Part shown: positions 6,215 to 7,652 of the stretch, piece by piece
Numbering within the stretch: the stretch's first letter is position 1
Layout: each line of letters begins with the position of its first letter
DNA from: Halovivax sp.
GTDB lineage: Archaea > Halobacteriota > Halobacteria > Halobacteriales > Natrialbaceae
NCBI GenBank assembly: GCA_007135505.1
Contig: SLIS01000407.1
Location: 1 to 7,652 of the forward strand
Direction: 5' to 3'
Length of the DNA stretch: 7,652 nt
Notes under the pieces: model-generated
Told to the model about the DNA's origin: nothing
The model's database searches: none
The model's input: the letters and a program-made list of their open reading frames with translations, nothing else
Translations under genes and position numbers: made by a program

Positions 6215-7652
6215 ATGACGGGCGAGTACATCGACGAGGTGGTCCACGAACCGTCGGCGGCGTTTGCCGAGTCGACGAACGTCAGGGGGTTCATGGACGC
6301 GTACGACATCGACGATTACGACGAGCTGATCGAGCGAACGACCACCGACGTCGACGGGGTCGAGGCGTCCGGTCTCGAGTGGTTCTGGGACGAGCTGGTC
6401 ACGTACCTCGACGTCGAATTCGACGAACCGTACGACGCGGTACGCGACGACGAGGGACCGCAGTTCACCGACTGGTACCCCGGAGGCCGGCTCAACATCG
6501 CTCACAACGTCGTGGACCGCCACGCGTCGGGCGACGCCGCCGACGACGTGGCCATCAGCTGGGAGGGCGAGGACGGCGAGGGCAGGGAGGTCACCTACGC
6601 CGAACTCGAGCGACAGTCGAACAGGGTCGCGAACGCGCTCGAAGCGCGCGGGATCGGCGTCGGTGACACGGTCGGGCTCTACATGCCGATGGTGCCCGAG
6701 GTCACCGCGATCCTCTATGGCTGTTTCAAGGTCGGTTCGATCGCCGTTCCCATCTTCTCCGGGTTTGGCGTCGATGCGACCGCGACCCGGATCGAGGACG
6801 CGGAGTGTCGAGTGCTTTTTACCGGCGACGGCTTCTACCGCCGCGGCGAACCGATCTACCTGAAAGGCGCTGCGGACGATGCGATCGACCAGGCGGGCCA
6901 CGTCGAACACACGATCGTCTTCGATCGATTCGGTACGCACGAGGGCGATAGCGACGTCCCCTGGAACGACGAGCGCGACGAGTGGTGGGACGAGGCGGTG
7001 GCCACGCAGGACGACGCCTACGAAACGACGTCCCTGCCGTCGGCCCAGGAATCGATGCTGCTGTACTCCTCCGGCACGACGGGCAAGCCGAAGGGGATCG
7101 TCCACACGCACGCCGGCGTCCAACTTCAGTGTGCGAAGGAGCTGTACTTCGGTTTCGACCTGAAGCCGGACGACCGATTCTTCTGGGTCTCCGACATCGG
7201 CTGGATGATGGGACCGTGGACGCTCATCGGCGTCCACACGTTCGGCGGCACCGTCTTCATGTACGAGGGCGCACCCGACTACCCCGAACCCGACCGGTTC
7301 TGGGACATGATCGACCGCCACGAATTGACCCAGTTTGGCATCTCGCCGACGGCGATTCGCGCGCTTCGCAAGCACGGTGACGAGTGGGTCGACGATCACG
7401 ACCTCTCCTCCCTGCGGATCCTCGGTTCGACGGGCGAACCCTGGGATCCGGAATCGTGGCTGTGGTTCTACGAGCACGTCGGGAACGAGCGGTGCCCGAT
7501 CGTCAACATCTCCGGCGGGACCGAGATCTGTGGCTGCTTCCTGATGCCGATGCCGAACCAGCCGCTGAAGCCGTGTACGCTGGGCGGACCGGGGCTCGGT
7601 ATGGATATCGATATCGTGGATCGCGACGGCAATTCGGTCCGGGAAGACAACC
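6215..7652 (+). CDS. AMP-forming acyl-CoA synthetase, acetyl-CoA synthetase-type (3' truncated)
   Basis: The frame is open from ATG 6215 to the right edge: 479 residues of an enzyme that is usually about 630-660. It activates a carboxylic acid with ATP to an acyl-adenylate and then forms the CoA thioester. An N-terminal domain of the acetyl-CoA synthetase kind is present (ASGLEWFWDELVTYLDVEF at 51-69, then FTDWYPGGRLNIAHNVVDRH at 84-103). Adenylate-forming motifs follow: the P-loop YSSGTTGKPKG (284-294), FWVSDIGWMMGPW (323-335), GSTGEPW (404-410) and SGGTE (433-437). The YRTGD-type motif and the C-terminal lysine domain lie beyond the window. At 433-437 acetyl-CoA synthetases read WWQTE; here Gly434 stands where the acetate-limiting Trp would be, so acetate may not be the main substrate. 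The SGGTE form is seen in acyl-activating and acetoacetyl-type relatives. Proximity to the mutase suggests, but does not prove, a short-chain or branched acid. It is divergent from the GNAT gene. Confidence 0.92.
   Translation, partial: MTGEYIDEVVHEPSAAFAESTNVRGFMDAYDIDDYDELIERTTTDVDGVEASGLEWFWDELVTYLDVEFDEPYDAVRDDEGPQFTDWYPGGRLNIAHNVVDRHASGDAADDVAISWEGEDGEGREVTYAELERQSNRVANALEARGIGVGDTVGLYMPMVPEVTAILYGCFKVGSIAVPIFSGFGVDATATRIEDAECRVLFTGDGFYRRGEPIYLKGAADDAIDQAGHVEHTIVFDRFGTHEGDSDVPWNDERDEWWDEAVATQDDAYETTSLPSAQESMLLYSSGTTGKPKGIVHTHAGVQLQCAKELYFGFDLKPDDRFFWVSDIGWMMGPWTLIGVHTFGGTVFMYEGAPDYPEPDRFWDMIDRHELTQFGISPTAIRALRKHGDEWVDDHDLSSLRILGSTGEPWDPESWLWFYEHVGNERCPIVNISGGTEICGCFLMPMPNQPLKPCTLGGPGLGMDIDIVDRDGNSVREDN

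Noticed and set aside
5450..7477. A 675-codon minus-strand frame joining the GNAT gene with a long upstream extension
   Set aside because: Only the last 194 residues are a real protein. The upstream part is antisense to the acyl-CoA synthetase and the divergent promoter region and shows no domain.
1..7652. A defence, mobile or other accessory system in the window
   Set aside because: Every sizeable coding region belongs to a known metabolic, transport or acetyltransferase family. No nuclease, toxin, integrase, transposase or terminal repeats were seen.

Overview
The window is a stretch of haloarchaeal (class Halobacteria) chromosome. The evidence is high GC content, very acidic proteins rich in Asp and Glu, start codons without Shine-Dalgarno sequences but with weak AT-rich boxes about 25-40 bases upstream, and protein families typical of that group. 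There are no RNA genes, insertion sequences, CRISPR arrays, integrases or phage genes.

Layout, left to right. (1) The 3' end of a ferredoxin-reductase-like FAD/NAD(P) oxidoreductase (+). (2) Converging on it, a small F420/flavin-binding split-barrel protein of the PPOX class (-). (3) Methylmalonyl-CoA epimerase, mce (-). (4) Divergent from mce, a complete ABC half-transporter of the exporter type (+). (5) Converging on that, the catalytic large subunit of methylmalonyl-CoA mutase (-), without its B12-binding domain. (6) A 288-base intergenic region holding a tandem repeat with an exact 22-base period and a hairpin. (7) A GNAT acetyltransferase (-). (8) Divergent from it, the first 479 residues of an AMP-forming acyl-CoA synthetase of the acetyl-CoA synthetase type (+), running off the right edge.

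The metabolic theme is C3/C4 acyl-CoA chemistry. The synthetase makes an acyl-CoA from a free acid. The epimerase and mutase interconvert (S)- and (R)-methylmalonyl-CoA and succinyl-CoA. Haloarchaea use this in propionyl-CoA assimilation, in the methylaspartate cycle for acetate, and in supplying propionyl-CoA for PHBV. The exporter, the GNAT protein and the PPOX protein have no clear link to this pathway.

I do not see an undescribed multi-gene system. The points most worth checking are the 22-base tandem repeat upstream of the mutase, the absence of the acetate-gating tryptophan in the synthetase, and the exporter gene lying between epimerase and mutase. All positions were read by eye; promoter calls are weak.
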